NCBI GenBank assembly: GCA_033856535.1
Contig: JAWVEV010000039.1
Span: 1-40,110, forward strand
Direction of reading: 5' to 3'
Length of the DNA stretch: 40,110 bases
Source of the DNA: JAWVEV01 sp033856535
GTDB lineage: Bacteria > Actinomycetota > Thermoleophilia > Miltoncostaeales > Miltoncostaeaceae
Of this stretch, positions 1 to 8,438 are shown piece after piece (the stretch's first letter is position 1; the number at the start of each line of letters is the position of its first letter). Below the pieces are notes generated by a model. That model was not told where the DNA came from and searched no databases. It saw nothing but the letters and a program-made list of their open reading frames with translations. The position numbers and the translations under genes were made by a program.

Positions 1-2
1 GG

Positions 3-986
3 CGGGCGGTGGGGGGCCTGGTCGTCGACCAGGCGGCCTTGGACACCGGGGCGGGCGGTCCCCGGCGCACGCCGGCCATGTACGCCCGGCTGCTGGCCGC
101 GGGCTTTCGCCGCGCGCGCGGCGCCGACGTGGTCTATGCGCACTACCTCTTCCCGACCGGCGCGGTCGCGGCGACGATCCGGCGCCGGACCGGCCTGCCC
201 TACGTGGTCACCGCGCACGGCGGCGACGTCCGCAACCTCGAGCGGCGGGCGGTGCGCCGCGGCACCGAGGCCGCGCTCGGCGAGGCGTCGGCGGTGATCG
301 CGGTGAGCGGCTACCTGGCCGACGAGCTGCGGGCGAGCGGCCTGCGGCTGCCGCCGGTCCACGTGGCCAACATGGGCGTCGACCTGCGCCGCTTCCGCCC
401 GGTCCCGCGGGCCGAGGCGCGCGCGGCGCTGGGCCTGCCCTCCCGAGCCCCGCTGGTGCTGGCCGTGGGCGGGCTCACCGCGCGCAAGGACCCGCTCACG
501 CTGCTGCAGGCGTTCGCGCGCGTGCGAGCCGCGCGGTCGGACGCCCTGCTGGCGCTGGTCGGCGACGGCCCGCTGGCGGCGGCGGTGCGCGCCGGCGCGG
601 CGCGGCTGGGGCTCGCGGACGCGGTGGCGATGACCGGCGCCCTCCCCCACGAGGACCTGCCGGCCTGGTTCGCCGCCTGCGACCTGCTCTCGCTGGTGAG
701 CCGGGTGGAGCCGCTCGGCGTGGTGGCGCTCGAGGCGATGGCCTCCGGGCGGCCGGTGGTGGCCACCACCGTCGGCGGCACGCCCGAGGTGGTGCCGGCG
801 ACCGCCGGCGCGGTGGTCCGACCGGGCGACCCGCGCGCCGCGGCCGACGCGATGCTCGCCCTGCTCGCCGACCCTCCCTCGCCCGAGGCCTGCCGCCGGG
901 CGGCCGAGGCCCACGGACTGGATCGCCAGGCGGCCCGGGTGGCCGCGATCCTGGCCGAGGCGGCCGGCCGGAGGGCGCCCGCGTAA
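3..986 (+). CDS. GT4-family glycosyltransferase, 5' end outside window
   Basis: Retaining GT-B glycosyltransferase (GT4), probably adding a sugar to a lipid-linked polysaccharide precursor at the inner face of the membrane. The reading frame is open to the window edge. The first residues already belong to the middle of the N-terminal Rossmann domain (VVYAHYLFPTG, then VVTAHGGDVR), so about 60 residues including the glycine-rich loop lie upstream. The GTG at 9 is not the true start. The C-terminal nucleotide-sugar domain is complete: VGGLTARKDPLTLLQAF, VGDGPL, then the E-x7-E signature in VEPLGVVALEAMASGRPVV and GTPEVV. It ends 56 bases before the next gene, with a hairpin and a promoter-like hexamer in between. 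Donor and acceptor cannot be told from sequence. Confidence 0.85.
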   Translation, partial: RAVGGLVVDQAALDTGAGGPRRTPAMYARLLAAGFRRARGADVVYAHYLFPTGAVAATIRRRTGLPYVVTAHGGDVRNLERRAVRRGTEAALGEASAVIAVSGYLADELRASGLRLPPVHVANMGVDLRRFRPVPRAEARAALGLPSRAPLVLAVGGLTARKDPLTLLQAFARVRAARSDALLALVGDGPLAAAVRAGAARLGLADAVAMTGALPHEDLPAWFAACDLLSLVSRVEPLGVVALEAMASGRPVVATTVGGTPEVVPATAGAVVRPGDPRAAADAMLALLADPPSPEACRRAAEAHGLDRQAARVAAILAEAAGRRAPA

Positions 987-997
987 GGCGAAGCGAC

Positions 998-1015
998 GGC
1001 CGGTGCGGACCGGCC
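998..1015 (+). terminator. perfect 7-bp inverted repeat (possible terminator)
   Basis: GGCCGGT and ACCGGCC are exact complements separated by the four bases GCGG, 12 bases after the stop of the first glycosyltransferase. There is no T-run after it, so it is either a weak or factor-assisted terminator or simply part of the promoter region of the next gene. Confidence 0.35.
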
Positions 1016-1024
1016 GAAGCCCCC

Positions 1025-1033
1025 TGGTACGCT
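1025..1033 (+). promoter_or_regulatory. extended -10-like element TGGTACGCT, leaderless-type spacing
   Basis: TGG followed by TACGCT (1028-1033, a TAnnnT hexamer) ends 9 bases before the ATG at 1043, and there is no Shine-Dalgarno between them. Transcription would start at or within a few bases of the ATG. The same arrangement recurs before 15258, 19196 and 29576. Inferred from sequence only. Confidence 0.4.
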
Positions 1034-1042
1034 GGCCCGTCG

Positions 1043-2509
1043 ATGGCCACCGACGTGCCCGCGCGCCTGCCGACGCGCTTCGCCGGCCTGAGCCAGCTGC
1101 CCCCTCCGGCGATGATCGCCCTGGCGATCGGCGTCGTCGTGGCCGGGGCGCTCGCCGTGTGGCAGCCCCTGGTCGGCCTGGGCCTGGCGGGCATCGCCAC
1201 GCTGATCGCGGTCATCTCGCGCATCCCGATGCCGCGCCTGGGCGCGGCCATGGTGGTGCTGTGCGCGGTCGCGGCCATCGGCGGGCCGAACCTGGCCCCT
1301 CCGCCGGCCCCCTGGCTCTTCCTCTTCCGCATCCTGATCGTGGTGCTGGGCCTGGGGCTGGTGATCTACCTGCTGCTGGACGGGCGGCTGGTGCTGCCCG
1401 CCGGCGTTCCGCGGCCGGCCGGCCTGCTCTCGGTCTGGGTGCTGTGGTCGGCGCTCTCGCTCGCCTGGGCCGACGACACCGTCGCCGCCCTGCGCTGGAC
1501 GCTCTTCCTGGCCATGATGGGCGGCCTGGCGATCGGGATCGCGCTGCTCTGCCGGGATCGGCGGCGGGCGCGGATCCTGCTCTACGCGCTCGGGGCCGCC
1601 TTCGTCGCCGCGTGCCTGGTGGCGCTGATGGAGATCGCCACCGGCATCCATCTGCCCACCTCGCGCGGGGTCCAGCGCCAGGGCCTGTTCGGGGCCACCT
1701 CGTTCTTCGGGAACGAGAACAACTTCGCGATCTACCTGACCCTGACGCTGCCGTACCTGGCGGTGATCCCGCTCTTCGTGCGCGACGTGCGCCACAAGGC
1801 GCTCGGCTACGCCGGCGCCGTCCTGGCGCTCCTGATGATCCTCACCACCGGCAGCAAGTCGGCCCTGATCTCGGTGGCGCTGATCCTGATCGGGCTGCTC
1901 GTGATGATCGGGCGGGACCAGAGGTCGCGCGGGCGCCTCGCGGCGGCGGCGGCGATCGCCGGCCTGAGCGTCCTGCTGGTGGTGCCGGCGGTGCTGGGGT
2001 CCGGCCCGCTGGCGCTCTCGCAGCGCGCGGTGACCAAGCTCGACTTCCGCCTCCTCGCCGACCAGATCCAGAACCAGACCGGCTCCGGCGGCGTGCGCGC
2101 CTCGCTCCTCTCGGACGGCCTGGACATCGTGAGCGAGACGAACTACCTCGGCGTGGGCGCCGGCAACGCCGAGGACCACGTGAAGTCGCTCGCGAACTTC
2201 CCCGGCGTGGGCAACCTGCACAACTGGTGGCTGGAGGTGCTGGTCAACGGCGGCGCGGTGGGCTTCGCGCTCTACCTGGCCTTCTTCGTCGGGCTGCTGC
2301 GCGGGCAGACGCGCGCCGCGCGCGGCTCCCCCGACCCGTTCGTGCGCTACCTCGCGCTGGCCGGGTCGCTCGCCATGATCGGCTTCATCGCCGGGAGCCT
2401 GGGGCCGTCCACCGCGATCCACTTCGCGCCGATGTGGATCACCTTCGGCCTCGGGATGGGCGCGATCGTGCTCGCGCGGCGGGCCCAACGGGAGGCGGCG
2501 ACGCCTTGA
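1043..2509 (+). CDS. O-antigen ligase/polymerase (Wzy-like) membrane protein
   Basis: Polytopic membrane protein of 488 residues, about 10-12 hydrophobic segments, of the O-antigen ligase/Wzy superfamily. Members join undecaprenyl-linked repeat units or transfer finished chains on the outer face of the membrane. The family hallmark is visible near residues 210-240: a glycine/asparagine stretch (FGNENNFAIYLTLTLP) leading into a membrane helix, followed by a large polar external loop (about residues 320-385) containing GVGAGNAEDHVK and NLHNWWLEVLVNGG. The ATG at 1043 is chosen because it follows a -10-like element at leaderless distance. The stop TGA overlaps the TTG start of the next glycosyltransferase, so the two are translationally coupled. 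Polymerase versus ligase cannot be decided from sequence; the surrounding flippase, chain-length protein and initiating transferase favour polymerase. Confidence 0.85.
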   Translation: MATDVPARLPTRFAGLSQLPPPAMIALAIGVVVAGALAVWQPLVGLGLAGIATLIAVISRIPMPRLGAAMVVLCAVAAIGGPNLAPPPAPWLFLFRILIVVLGLGLVIYLLLDGRLVLPAGVPRPAGLLSVWVLWSALSLAWADDTVAALRWTLFLAMMGGLAIGIALLCRDRRRARILLYALGAAFVAACLVALMEIATGIHLPTSRGVQRQGLFGATSFFGNENNFAIYLTLTLPYLAVIPLFVRDVRHKALGYAGAVLALLMILTTGSKSALISVALILIGLLVMIGRDQRSRGRLAAAAAIAGLSVLLVVPAVLGSGPLALSQRAVTKLDFRLLADQIQNQTGSGGVRASLLSDGLDIVSETNYLGVGAGNAEDHVKSLANFPGVGNLHNWWLEVLVNGGAVGFALYLAFFVGLLRGQTRAARGSPDPFVRYLALAGSLAMIGFIAGSLGPSTAIHFAPMWITFGLGMGAIVLARRAQREAATP

Positions 2510-3699
2510 AGGTCCTGATGCTGAGCCACATGTACCCGAGCGCGGTGAACCCGACCGCCGGGATCTTCGTGGACGAGCAGGTGCGCGCCCTGCGCGCGCT
2601 GGGGCACGACGTGCGCGTGGTGTCGCCCACCGGCTGGGCGCCGCCGCTGGTGCCGCGCTACCGGAACCACCGCGCCGTGCCCGGCGTGGACACGCACGAG
2701 GGCGTCCCGGTGCTCTACCCGCGCAAGCTCACGCTGCCCGGGGCCCGCCTGGGCCACCGCAACGCGCACGCGATGCGCGCGGCGCTCGCCAAGCCGCTGC
2801 GGACGGTCTTCTCCCGCTGGCCCTTCGACGTGATCCACGCCCACATGCTGGTGCCGGACGGCTGGGCGGCGGCGATGATCGGCCGCGAGCTCTGCGTGCC
2901 GGTGCTCGCGACGTCCCACCGGGCGGACGTCCTCGACATCCCGTCGCGCGGGGAGCGGTCGCGGGCGCAGGTGGCCGAGGCGGTGCGCGCGATCGACCAG
3001 ATCACCGCGGTGAGCCGGGCGATCGCCGACGCGGCGGAGGGCCTCGCGGAGCCGATGCGGCCGGTCGAGGTGGTGCCGAACGGCGCCGACACCGCGGTGT
3101 TCATGCCGCGCGACCGCGGCGAGGCCCGCGCGCGCCTGGGCCTGGCCGACGACGGGCCGCTGATCACCTTCGTCGGGAAGCTGGTGCCCCGGAAGGGCGT
3201 GGACACGCTGATCGAGGCGATGGGCCTGCTGGCGGCCCGGCCGGCCGGCGCGCCGCGCCTGGCGATGGTCGGGATCGGGGAGCTGCGCCCGGGGCTCGAG
3301 GCGCGCGCGGCCGAGCTCGGCATCGCCGACCGGATCCACTGGGCCGGGAAGGTTCCCCACGACGAGGTGGCCTGGTGGATGGCCGCCGGCGACCTCTTCG
3401 TGCTCCCCTCGCTCAGCGAGGGCCTGCCGACCGTGATCTGCGAGGTGATGAGCTGCGCCCGGCCGGCGGTGGCCACCGCGGTCGACGGCACGCCGGAGAT
3501 CGTCCGCGACGGCGAGACCGGCCTGCTGGTGCCCCCGCGCGACGCAGCCGCGCTGGCCGGCGCGCTGGCGCGGCTGGTGGACGACCCGGAGCTCGCCTGC
3601 CGCATGGGCGACCGGGCGCTCGAGATCGGCAGGGAGACCTACACCTGGCACGCCAACGCGGTCCGCACGGCCGAGCTGTACCGGGCCATCACGCAGTGA
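2506..3699 (+). CDS. GT4-family glycosyltransferase
   Basis: GT-B fold glycosyltransferase, 397 residues. The N-terminus LKVLMLSHMYPSAVNPTAGIF is the standard first beta strand plus donor loop of this family, which fixes the start at TTG 2506. The next in-frame ATG (2518) would cut that strand. Further motifs are DVIHAHMLVPDGWAA, TSHRADVLD, VVPNGADTAVF, VGKLVPRKGVDTLIEAM and the E-x7-E signature in SEGLPTVICEVMSC with GTPEIVRDGETGLLVPP near the C-terminus. It overlaps the polymerase stop by 4 bases and its own TGA overlaps the ATG of the ATP-grasp gene (TGATG). It therefore sits inside the polysaccharide operon and probably acts on the growing lipid-linked unit. The sugar is unknown. Confidence 0.88.
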   Translation: MKVLMLSHMYPSAVNPTAGIFVDEQVRALRALGHDVRVVSPTGWAPPLVPRYRNHRAVPGVDTHEGVPVLYPRKLTLPGARLGHRNAHAMRAALAKPLRTVFSRWPFDVIHAHMLVPDGWAAAMIGRELCVPVLATSHRADVLDIPSRGERSRAQVAEAVRAIDQITAVSRAIADAAEGLAEPMRPVEVVPNGADTAVFMPRDRGEARARLGLADDGPLITFVGKLVPRKGVDTLIEAMGLLAARPAGAPRLAMVGIGELRPGLEARAAELGIADRIHWAGKVPHDEVAWWMAAGDLFVLPSLSEGLPTVICEVMSCARPAVATAVDGTPEIVRDGETGLLVPPRDAAALAGALARLVDDPELACRMGDRALEIGRETYTWHANAVRTAELYRAITQ

Positions 3700-4844
3700 T
3701 GGCGCCCGCCGTGGTGCTCCAGGCGTCGGGTCCGAACGCCCTCGGGATCGTGCGCAGCCTCGGCCGCGCCGGCGTCCCCGTGATCGCCTGCGACCACGAC
3801 CCGCGCGCGCTCGGCCTGCTGTCGCGGTACGCGCGCCCGGCCCTGACCGCCGACCCGCTCACCGCCCCGGACCGCTTCGTCGAGGACCTGATCGCGCTCG
3901 GGCGCGGCCTGCCCGAGAGGGGCGTGCTGTTCGCGACGCACGACGAGGCGATCGCCGCGATCGGGCCGCGCGAGGCCGAGCTGGCCGAGTGGTTCCACCG
4001 CCCCTGGAGCCCCTGGTCGTCGATGGAGGCGATCATGGACAAGGGCCACCAGCACGCCGCGGCGCGCGAGATCGGGATGCCCGTGCCGGCCACGATCGAG
4101 CCGGCCGGCGAGGACGACGTGCGCGCCGCCGCCCGCGAGCTGCGCTTCCCGGTGATCCTGAAGCCGCGCTACGCGCCCGAGTTCCGCCGGCGGTTCCGAG
4201 CCCAGGTGCTCCAGGCGGCCTCGGCCGAGGAGCTGCTGCGCCGCTACGAGGAGGCGGCGCCCTACGGCCCGCAGATCTCCGAGGTGATCCCCGGGGGCGA
4301 CGACTGCCTCTGGACGCTCGGCAGCTACCGCGACGCCGAGGGCCGCCCGCTCGCCAGCTTCACCGGCCGCAAGCTGGGCCAGTGGCCGCCGCGCTTCGGG
4401 ACCGCCCGCGCGGCCGAGGCGCGCTGGGACCCCGGCCTGGCGGAGCGCGGGCACCGGCTGCTCGACGCGCTCGGCTTCCACGGCATCTCCCAGGTCGAGG
4501 TGAAGCGCGACCCGCGCGACGGCCGCGACCACCTGATCGAGGTCAACCCGCGCTCATGGCTCTGGATCGCCCTGGCCACCGCGGTCGGGGTGAACCTGCC
4601 GCAGGCCTGCCACCTCGACGCGATCGGGGCGCCCCGGACCCGGCCGGCGGGTCACCGCGGCAACCGCCGCTGGATCCTCACCGGCAAGCACGTGGTGGCG
4701 AGCGCGCGCGAGATGCGCGCCGGCCGCTACTCGCCGCTCGCGTTCCTGGCCTCGGTGCGCCCGCCGATCGCCGACGGGGTGATCGACCTGCGCGACCCGC
4801 GGCCGGCGATCGCGCTCTACGGCAGGATGCTCCGCCGTGGCTGA
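3699..4844 (+). CDS. ATP-grasp ligase (COG3919-like) of polysaccharide locus
   Basis: Protein of 381 residues with the layout of predicted ATP-grasp enzymes of the COG3919 type. An N-terminal Rossmann-like part (VLQASGPNALGIVRSLGRAGVPVIACD) is followed by the grasp domain: MDKGHQHAAAREIGMPVPATI, LRFPVILKPRYAPEF (ATP-binding lysine), EVIPGGDDCLWTLGSY and the Mg-binding end QVEVKRDPRDGRDHLIEVNPR. ATP-grasp enzymes activate a carboxylate as acyl phosphate and join it to an amine or similar nucleophile. The substrate here is unknown, but the position between glycosyltransferases suggests decoration of the polymer or making of an unusual sugar amide. The start ATG overlaps the preceding stop, and the last bases overlap the GTG of the next gene by 8 bases. 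Confidence 0.82.
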   Translation: MAPAVVLQASGPNALGIVRSLGRAGVPVIACDHDPRALGLLSRYARPALTADPLTAPDRFVEDLIALGRGLPERGVLFATHDEAIAAIGPREAELAEWFHRPWSPWSSMEAIMDKGHQHAAAREIGMPVPATIEPAGEDDVRAAARELRFPVILKPRYAPEFRRRFRAQVLQAASAEELLRRYEEAAPYGPQISEVIPGGDDCLWTLGSYRDAEGRPLASFTGRKLGQWPPRFGTARAAEARWDPGLAERGHRLLDALGFHGISQVEVKRDPRDGRDHLIEVNPRSWLWIALATAVGVNLPQACHLDAIGAPRTRPAGHRGNRRWILTGKHVVASAREMRAGRYSPLAFLASVRPPIADGVIDLRDPRPAIALYGRMLRRG

Positions 4845-7227
4845 GCCGCTCCGCATCGCCGTCCGGGACGCCCTCCCGGACTTCCTCCCCCGCGCCCGCT
4901 GGGTGCTGGAGACCCTGGCCGAGGGTCTCGGCCGGCGGGCGGCCTTCGTCGACGCCGAGCCCGACCTCACCTACGCCCCCGAGCGCCCCGGGGGCGGCGT
5001 CTGGATCCCGATGCAGCGCGACGCCCAGGACTTCTTCGCCGGCCCGGGGGTCTTCCCCGGCGAGGCGGTCCACGGCGCCGGCGAGCTCACCCTGCTCTTC
5101 CCGCCGGCGACGCTCGCGCCCGGGCCGGGCGAGCTGCCGGGCGACGTCGTCGCGAGCGCCTTCTACCTGCTGGCGCGCTGGGACGAGCTGCGCGTGACCG
5201 TGCGCGACGACTTCGACCGCCTGCCGCTCGCCGAGAGCGCCTTCGGGCGCATCGCCGGCCTCGACCTGGAGGACCCGCCCGTCGAGGGCTACCTGGCCGC
5301 CCTGCGCCGGGCGCTCGGCATCCCCGAGCCCGAGGCCTGGGGCATCGCGCTCACCCACGACATCGACCGCATCCGCCGCCGCACCGCGCGCGGCGCGGCC
5401 GCGGTGGCCCGCCGCTCCGGCCCGAGCGGGCTGGCCCGCCTGGCCCTGCGCGACCCCTGGGACAACCTCCCGGACCTGCTCGAGGCGAGCTCCAGCCGCG
5501 GCCTGGCCCCCACGGTCTTCCTGATCGGGCGCAACCGAGACCGTCTGGACGGCACCCCCCGGCGCACCTACGAGCGCACCCGGCCGGCGATGGCCGCCGC
5601 GGTGCGCGCCGCCGGCGGCGAGGTGGGCCTGCACGCGTCCTTCGCCTCCAGCGCGTCCGGCGAGGAGCTCGCGCGGGAGCTCGGGTCGCTGCGCGCCGAG
5701 GCCGGCGAGGTGACCGGCGTCCGCTACCACTACCTGCGCTTCCGCTACCACGAGAGCGTGCGCTGGCTCGAGGCCGCCGGCGCGTCGTACGACGCCAGCC
5801 TGGGCTTCAGCGAGGCCCCGGGCTTCGCCGCCGGCATCGCCCGGCCCTTCCGGCCCTGGCTGGTGGGCGAGGAGCGGCCGGCGCGCCTGCGCCTCCTGCC
5901 GCTGGCCGTGATGGACACGGCGCTCTGGAGCCGGCTCGGCCTGGACGCCGAGGCCGCCCGGGAGCGCGCGCTGGCGGTGCTCGACCGGGTGCGCCTCGCC
6001 GGGGGCCGCGTGAGCCTGCTGTGGCACAACACCGCCTTCGCCGACCCGCGGTCGCCGGGATACGGGCCGCTGTGGGGCGACCTGCTCGACGAGCTGGCGG
6101 CCCGCGGGGCGACCCTCGGCACCGCCGCGGCGATGGCGGCCGAGCCGGAGGACGAGCCCGCGGAGGAGCCGGCCGCCCCGCGGCGCCTGGACGGCGTGCG
6201 CGCGCTTCACCTGACCACGGTGCACCGGCCGCGCGACGTGCGGATCTTCCACAAGGAGGCCCGCGCCCTGGCGGGCGCCGGCGCCCATGCCGCCGTGCTG
6301 GCCCCGCGCGAGCGGCCCGGCCGGGCCCGGCGGCTCGCCCTGGGCTGGCGCCTGGCCCGCGAGGCCGCCCGGCGTGGCGCCGACGTCTACCACGTGCACG
6401 ACCCGGAGCTGCTGCCGGCCGCCCTCTGGCTGGCCCGGACCACCGGCAAGCCCGTGATCTACGACGTCCACGAGTACCTGGGCCAGACCGCGCGCACCAA
6501 GCGCTGGCTGCCCGGGCCGCTGCGCCTGCCGATCGCGCTGGCCGCCGAGCGGCTGGAGCGCGCCGGCGCGCGCCGCCTCGCCGCCGCGGTGGCGGTGAAC
6601 CCGGACCTGGCCGCGCGCTTCGCCGCCGGCGGGGCCCGCGTCGCCAGCGTCGCCAACTCCCCCTGGGCCGCCGCCTTCGGCGAGCCGGCGCCGCCGGCCG
6701 CGGACCCGGTCGCGCTCTACGTGGGCGGCCTGGGCCCGCTGCGGGGTCTCGAGGTGATGCGCGCGGCCTTCCCGATGGTCGAGGTTCCGGGGGCCCGCCT
6801 GGTGCTGGCCGGCCCCGGGGATCCGGGCGCGCTGCCGCAGGGGGTCGAGCACCTGGGGGTGGTCGATCACGACGCGGTCCCCGGCCTGCTGGCCGGTGCG
6901 CGCGTCGCCTGGATCCCACTTCAGCGTCACGGTAACTACGATCGCGCGGTGCCGACCAAGCTGGTGGAGGCGATGGCCGCCGGGCGGCCCGTGGTCGCGA
7001 GCGATCTCGGGCGCATGGGGCGGATGGTGCGGGAGACCGGCTGCGGCCTGGTCGTCGCGCCCGATGACCCGCGGGCGCACGCGGCCGCGCTCACCGCGCT
7101 GCTCGCCGATCCCGACGAGGCGGCGCGCCTCGGCGCGCTCGGCCGGGCCGCCTTCCTGGACGGCATGAGCTTCGAGCGCGAGGCGCTCGCGCTGGTGGAC
7201 CTCTACGCGCGGGTGCTCGGGCCATAG
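4837..7227 (+). CDS. polysaccharide deacetylase fused to GT4 glycosyltransferase
   Basis: A 796-residue two-enzyme protein. Residues 1 to about 165 resemble the DUF7033-type N-terminal domain that precedes many deacetylases (FYLLARWDELRV). Residues about 166-430 are a polysaccharide deacetylase-like domain: LTHDIDR carries the metal-binding Asp pair, GEVGLHASF the histidine motif, and NTAFADPR lies near its end. After an acidic Glu/Pro/Ala linker (about 430-447), residues about 448-796 form a GT-B glycosyltransferase: LHLTTVHRPRDVRIFHKEAR, DVYHVHDPELL, VIYDVHEYLGQTART and VPTKLVEAMAAGRPVV. It probably removes an acyl group from a sugar and adds the next sugar. The deacetylase histidine set looks reduced compared with classical CE4 enzymes, so activity is uncertain. 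GTG start at 4837 overlaps the previous stop. The stop TAG overlaps the following gene's proposed start. Confidence 0.85.
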   Translation: MAEPLRIAVRDALPDFLPRARWVLETLAEGLGRRAAFVDAEPDLTYAPERPGGGVWIPMQRDAQDFFAGPGVFPGEAVHGAGELTLLFPPATLAPGPGELPGDVVASAFYLLARWDELRVTVRDDFDRLPLAESAFGRIAGLDLEDPPVEGYLAALRRALGIPEPEAWGIALTHDIDRIRRRTARGAAAVARRSGPSGLARLALRDPWDNLPDLLEASSSRGLAPTVFLIGRNRDRLDGTPRRTYERTRPAMAAAVRAAGGEVGLHASFASSASGEELARELGSLRAEAGEVTGVRYHYLRFRYHESVRWLEAAGASYDASLGFSEAPGFAAGIARPFRPWLVGEERPARLRLLPLAVMDTALWSRLGLDAEAARERALAVLDRVRLAGGRVSLLWHNTAFADPRSPGYGPLWGDLLDELAARGATLGTAAAMAAEPEDEPAEEPAAPRRLDGVRALHLTTVHRPRDVRIFHKEARALAGAGAHAAVLAPRERPGRARRLALGWRLAREAARRGADVYHVHDPELLPAALWLARTTGKPVIYDVHEYLGQTARTKRWLPGPLRLPIALAAERLERAGARRLAAAVAVNPDLAARFAAGGARVASVANSPWAAAFGEPAPPAADPVALYVGGLGPLRGLEVMRAAFPMVEVPGARLVLAGPGDPGALPQGVEHLGVVDHDAVPGLLAGARVAWIPLQRHGNYDRAVPTKLVEAMAAGRPVVASDLGRMGRMVRETGCGLVVAPDDPRAHAAALTALLADPDEAARLGALGRAAFLDGMSFEREALALVDLYARVLGP

Positions 7228-8438
7228 CCCACGTCCTGTACGTCTCGCAGTACTTCGTCAGCGCGGACCAGCCCGGGGGCGTGCGCCACTGGCAGCACAC
7301 GCGCGCGCTGGCGCGGGCCGGCCACCGCGTCTCGGTCGTGACCTCCTACGTGCAGCACAAGGAGCGCACGATCCCGGAGAGGTACGCCGGCAGGCGGATC
7401 GTCCACGAGCGCGAGGACGGCCTGGACGTCTGGCGCACCTACTCCACCCCCTCCTACGGGCGCGACCTGCGCTCGCGCCTGGCCAACTACGGCACCTTCG
7501 CTTTCTGGTCGGCCCTCGCCGGGGCCCGCGCCGGCAAGCCCGACGTGGTCGTCGCCTCCTCGCCCTCGCTGCCCTCGGCGGCCGCGGCGGCGGCGCTGGC
7601 CCGGGCCCGCGGCGCGCGCTTCCTGCTGGAGGTGCGCGACCTCTGGCCCGACTCGGCGGTCGCGATGGGCCTCGTGCGCGACCCGCGCGTGATCGCCGCC
7701 GCACGCCGGCTGGAGCGCTACTGCTACCGGCGCGCCGACCGGATCGTCGCGCTCACCGAGGGGATCCGCGACGGCGTCATCGCCGCCGGCGTGAACCCGG
7801 CCAAGGTCGTCCTGATCACCAACGGGATCGACCTGGAGGTCGGGAACGGCGGCGCCCCGGCGGCCGTCCCGGTGCCCGACGACGCGTTCGTGGCCATGTA
7901 CGTGGGCGCCCACGGCACCTACAGCTCGCTCGAGACCGTGCTGGACGCCGGCGAGCGGCTGCAGGACGACCCGGGCGTGCGGCTGGTGCTGGTGGGCTCG
8001 GGCGATCAGAAGGCCGGCCTGATGGCCGACGCCGAGCGGCGCCGGCTCGGCAACGTCACCTTCTGCGACCCGGTGCCGAAGCGCGCCGTGCCCTCCTGGC
8101 TGGCCCGGGCCGACGCCTGCCTGCTGCCGTACCAGGACCGCGAGCTCTTCGCGGGCGCGTTGCCGAACAAGGCCTTCGACTACCTCGGCGCCGGCCGGCC
8201 GATCGTGGCGTCCGCGCCGCGCGGCGAGCTGACCCGGCTGGTGGAGGAGGTCGGCTGCGGCGTCGCGGTGCCGCCCGAGGACGGCGCGGCCCTGGCCGAC
8301 GCCGTGCGCGGGCTGGCCGCCGACCGCGAGGGCGCCCGCGCCATGGGCGCCCGCGGCCAGGCCCACGCGCGCGAGCACTACGACCGCGCGGTGCTGGCCG
8401 CCCGCTTCGTATCGACCGTGGAGTCGCTGCTCCCGTGA
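7224..8438 (+). CDS. WbuB-like GT4 glycosyltransferase with non-canonical start
   Basis: GT-B glycosyltransferase of the WbuB type (amino-sugar transfer to a lipid-linked unit). The conserved N-terminus HVLYVSQYFVSADQPGGVRHW is encoded in frame from 7230, but no ATG, GTG or TTG precedes it. The first standard start is GTG 7281, which would delete the first beta strand and donor-loop residues. Candidate starts are ATA at 7224, overlapping the previous TAG as ATAG, and CTG at 7236; neither has a strong ribosome site. Coordinates here use the ATA and the start is uncertain. Clear motifs are LLEVRDLWPDSAVAMG, RIVALTEGIRDGVIAAGV, ITNGIDLE and LPNKAFDYLGAGRPIV, with Asp where many GT4 enzymes have the second Glu. 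The end overlaps the next gene as GTGA. Confidence 0.85.
   Translation: MAHVLYVSQYFVSADQPGGVRHWQHTRALARAGHRVSVVTSYVQHKERTIPERYAGRRIVHEREDGLDVWRTYSTPSYGRDLRSRLANYGTFAFWSALAGARAGKPDVVVASSPSLPSAAAAAALARARGARFLLEVRDLWPDSAVAMGLVRDPRVIAAARRLERYCYRRADRIVALTEGIRDGVIAAGVNPAKVVLITNGIDLEVGNGGAPAAVPVPDDAFVAMYVGAHGTYSSLETVLDAGERLQDDPGVRLVLVGSGDQKAGLMADAERRRLGNVTFCDPVPKRAVPSWLARADACLLPYQDRELFAGALPNKAFDYLGAGRPIVASAPRGELTRLVEEVGCGVAVPPEDGAALADAVRGLAADREGARAMGARGQAHAREHYDRAVLAARFVSTVESLLP

Noticed and set aside
9..11. GTG at 9 as start of the first glycosyltransferase
   Set aside because: It would omit the N-terminal donor-loop strand of the GT-B fold; the frame runs off the window edge, so the gene is partial.
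311..2488. A 725-codon open frame on the minus strand opposite the glycosyltransferase and polymerase
   Set aside because: Long antisense frames are expected when third codon positions are nearly all G or C. The product is Arg/His/Asp/Gln-rich with no domain and its codon use is wrong.
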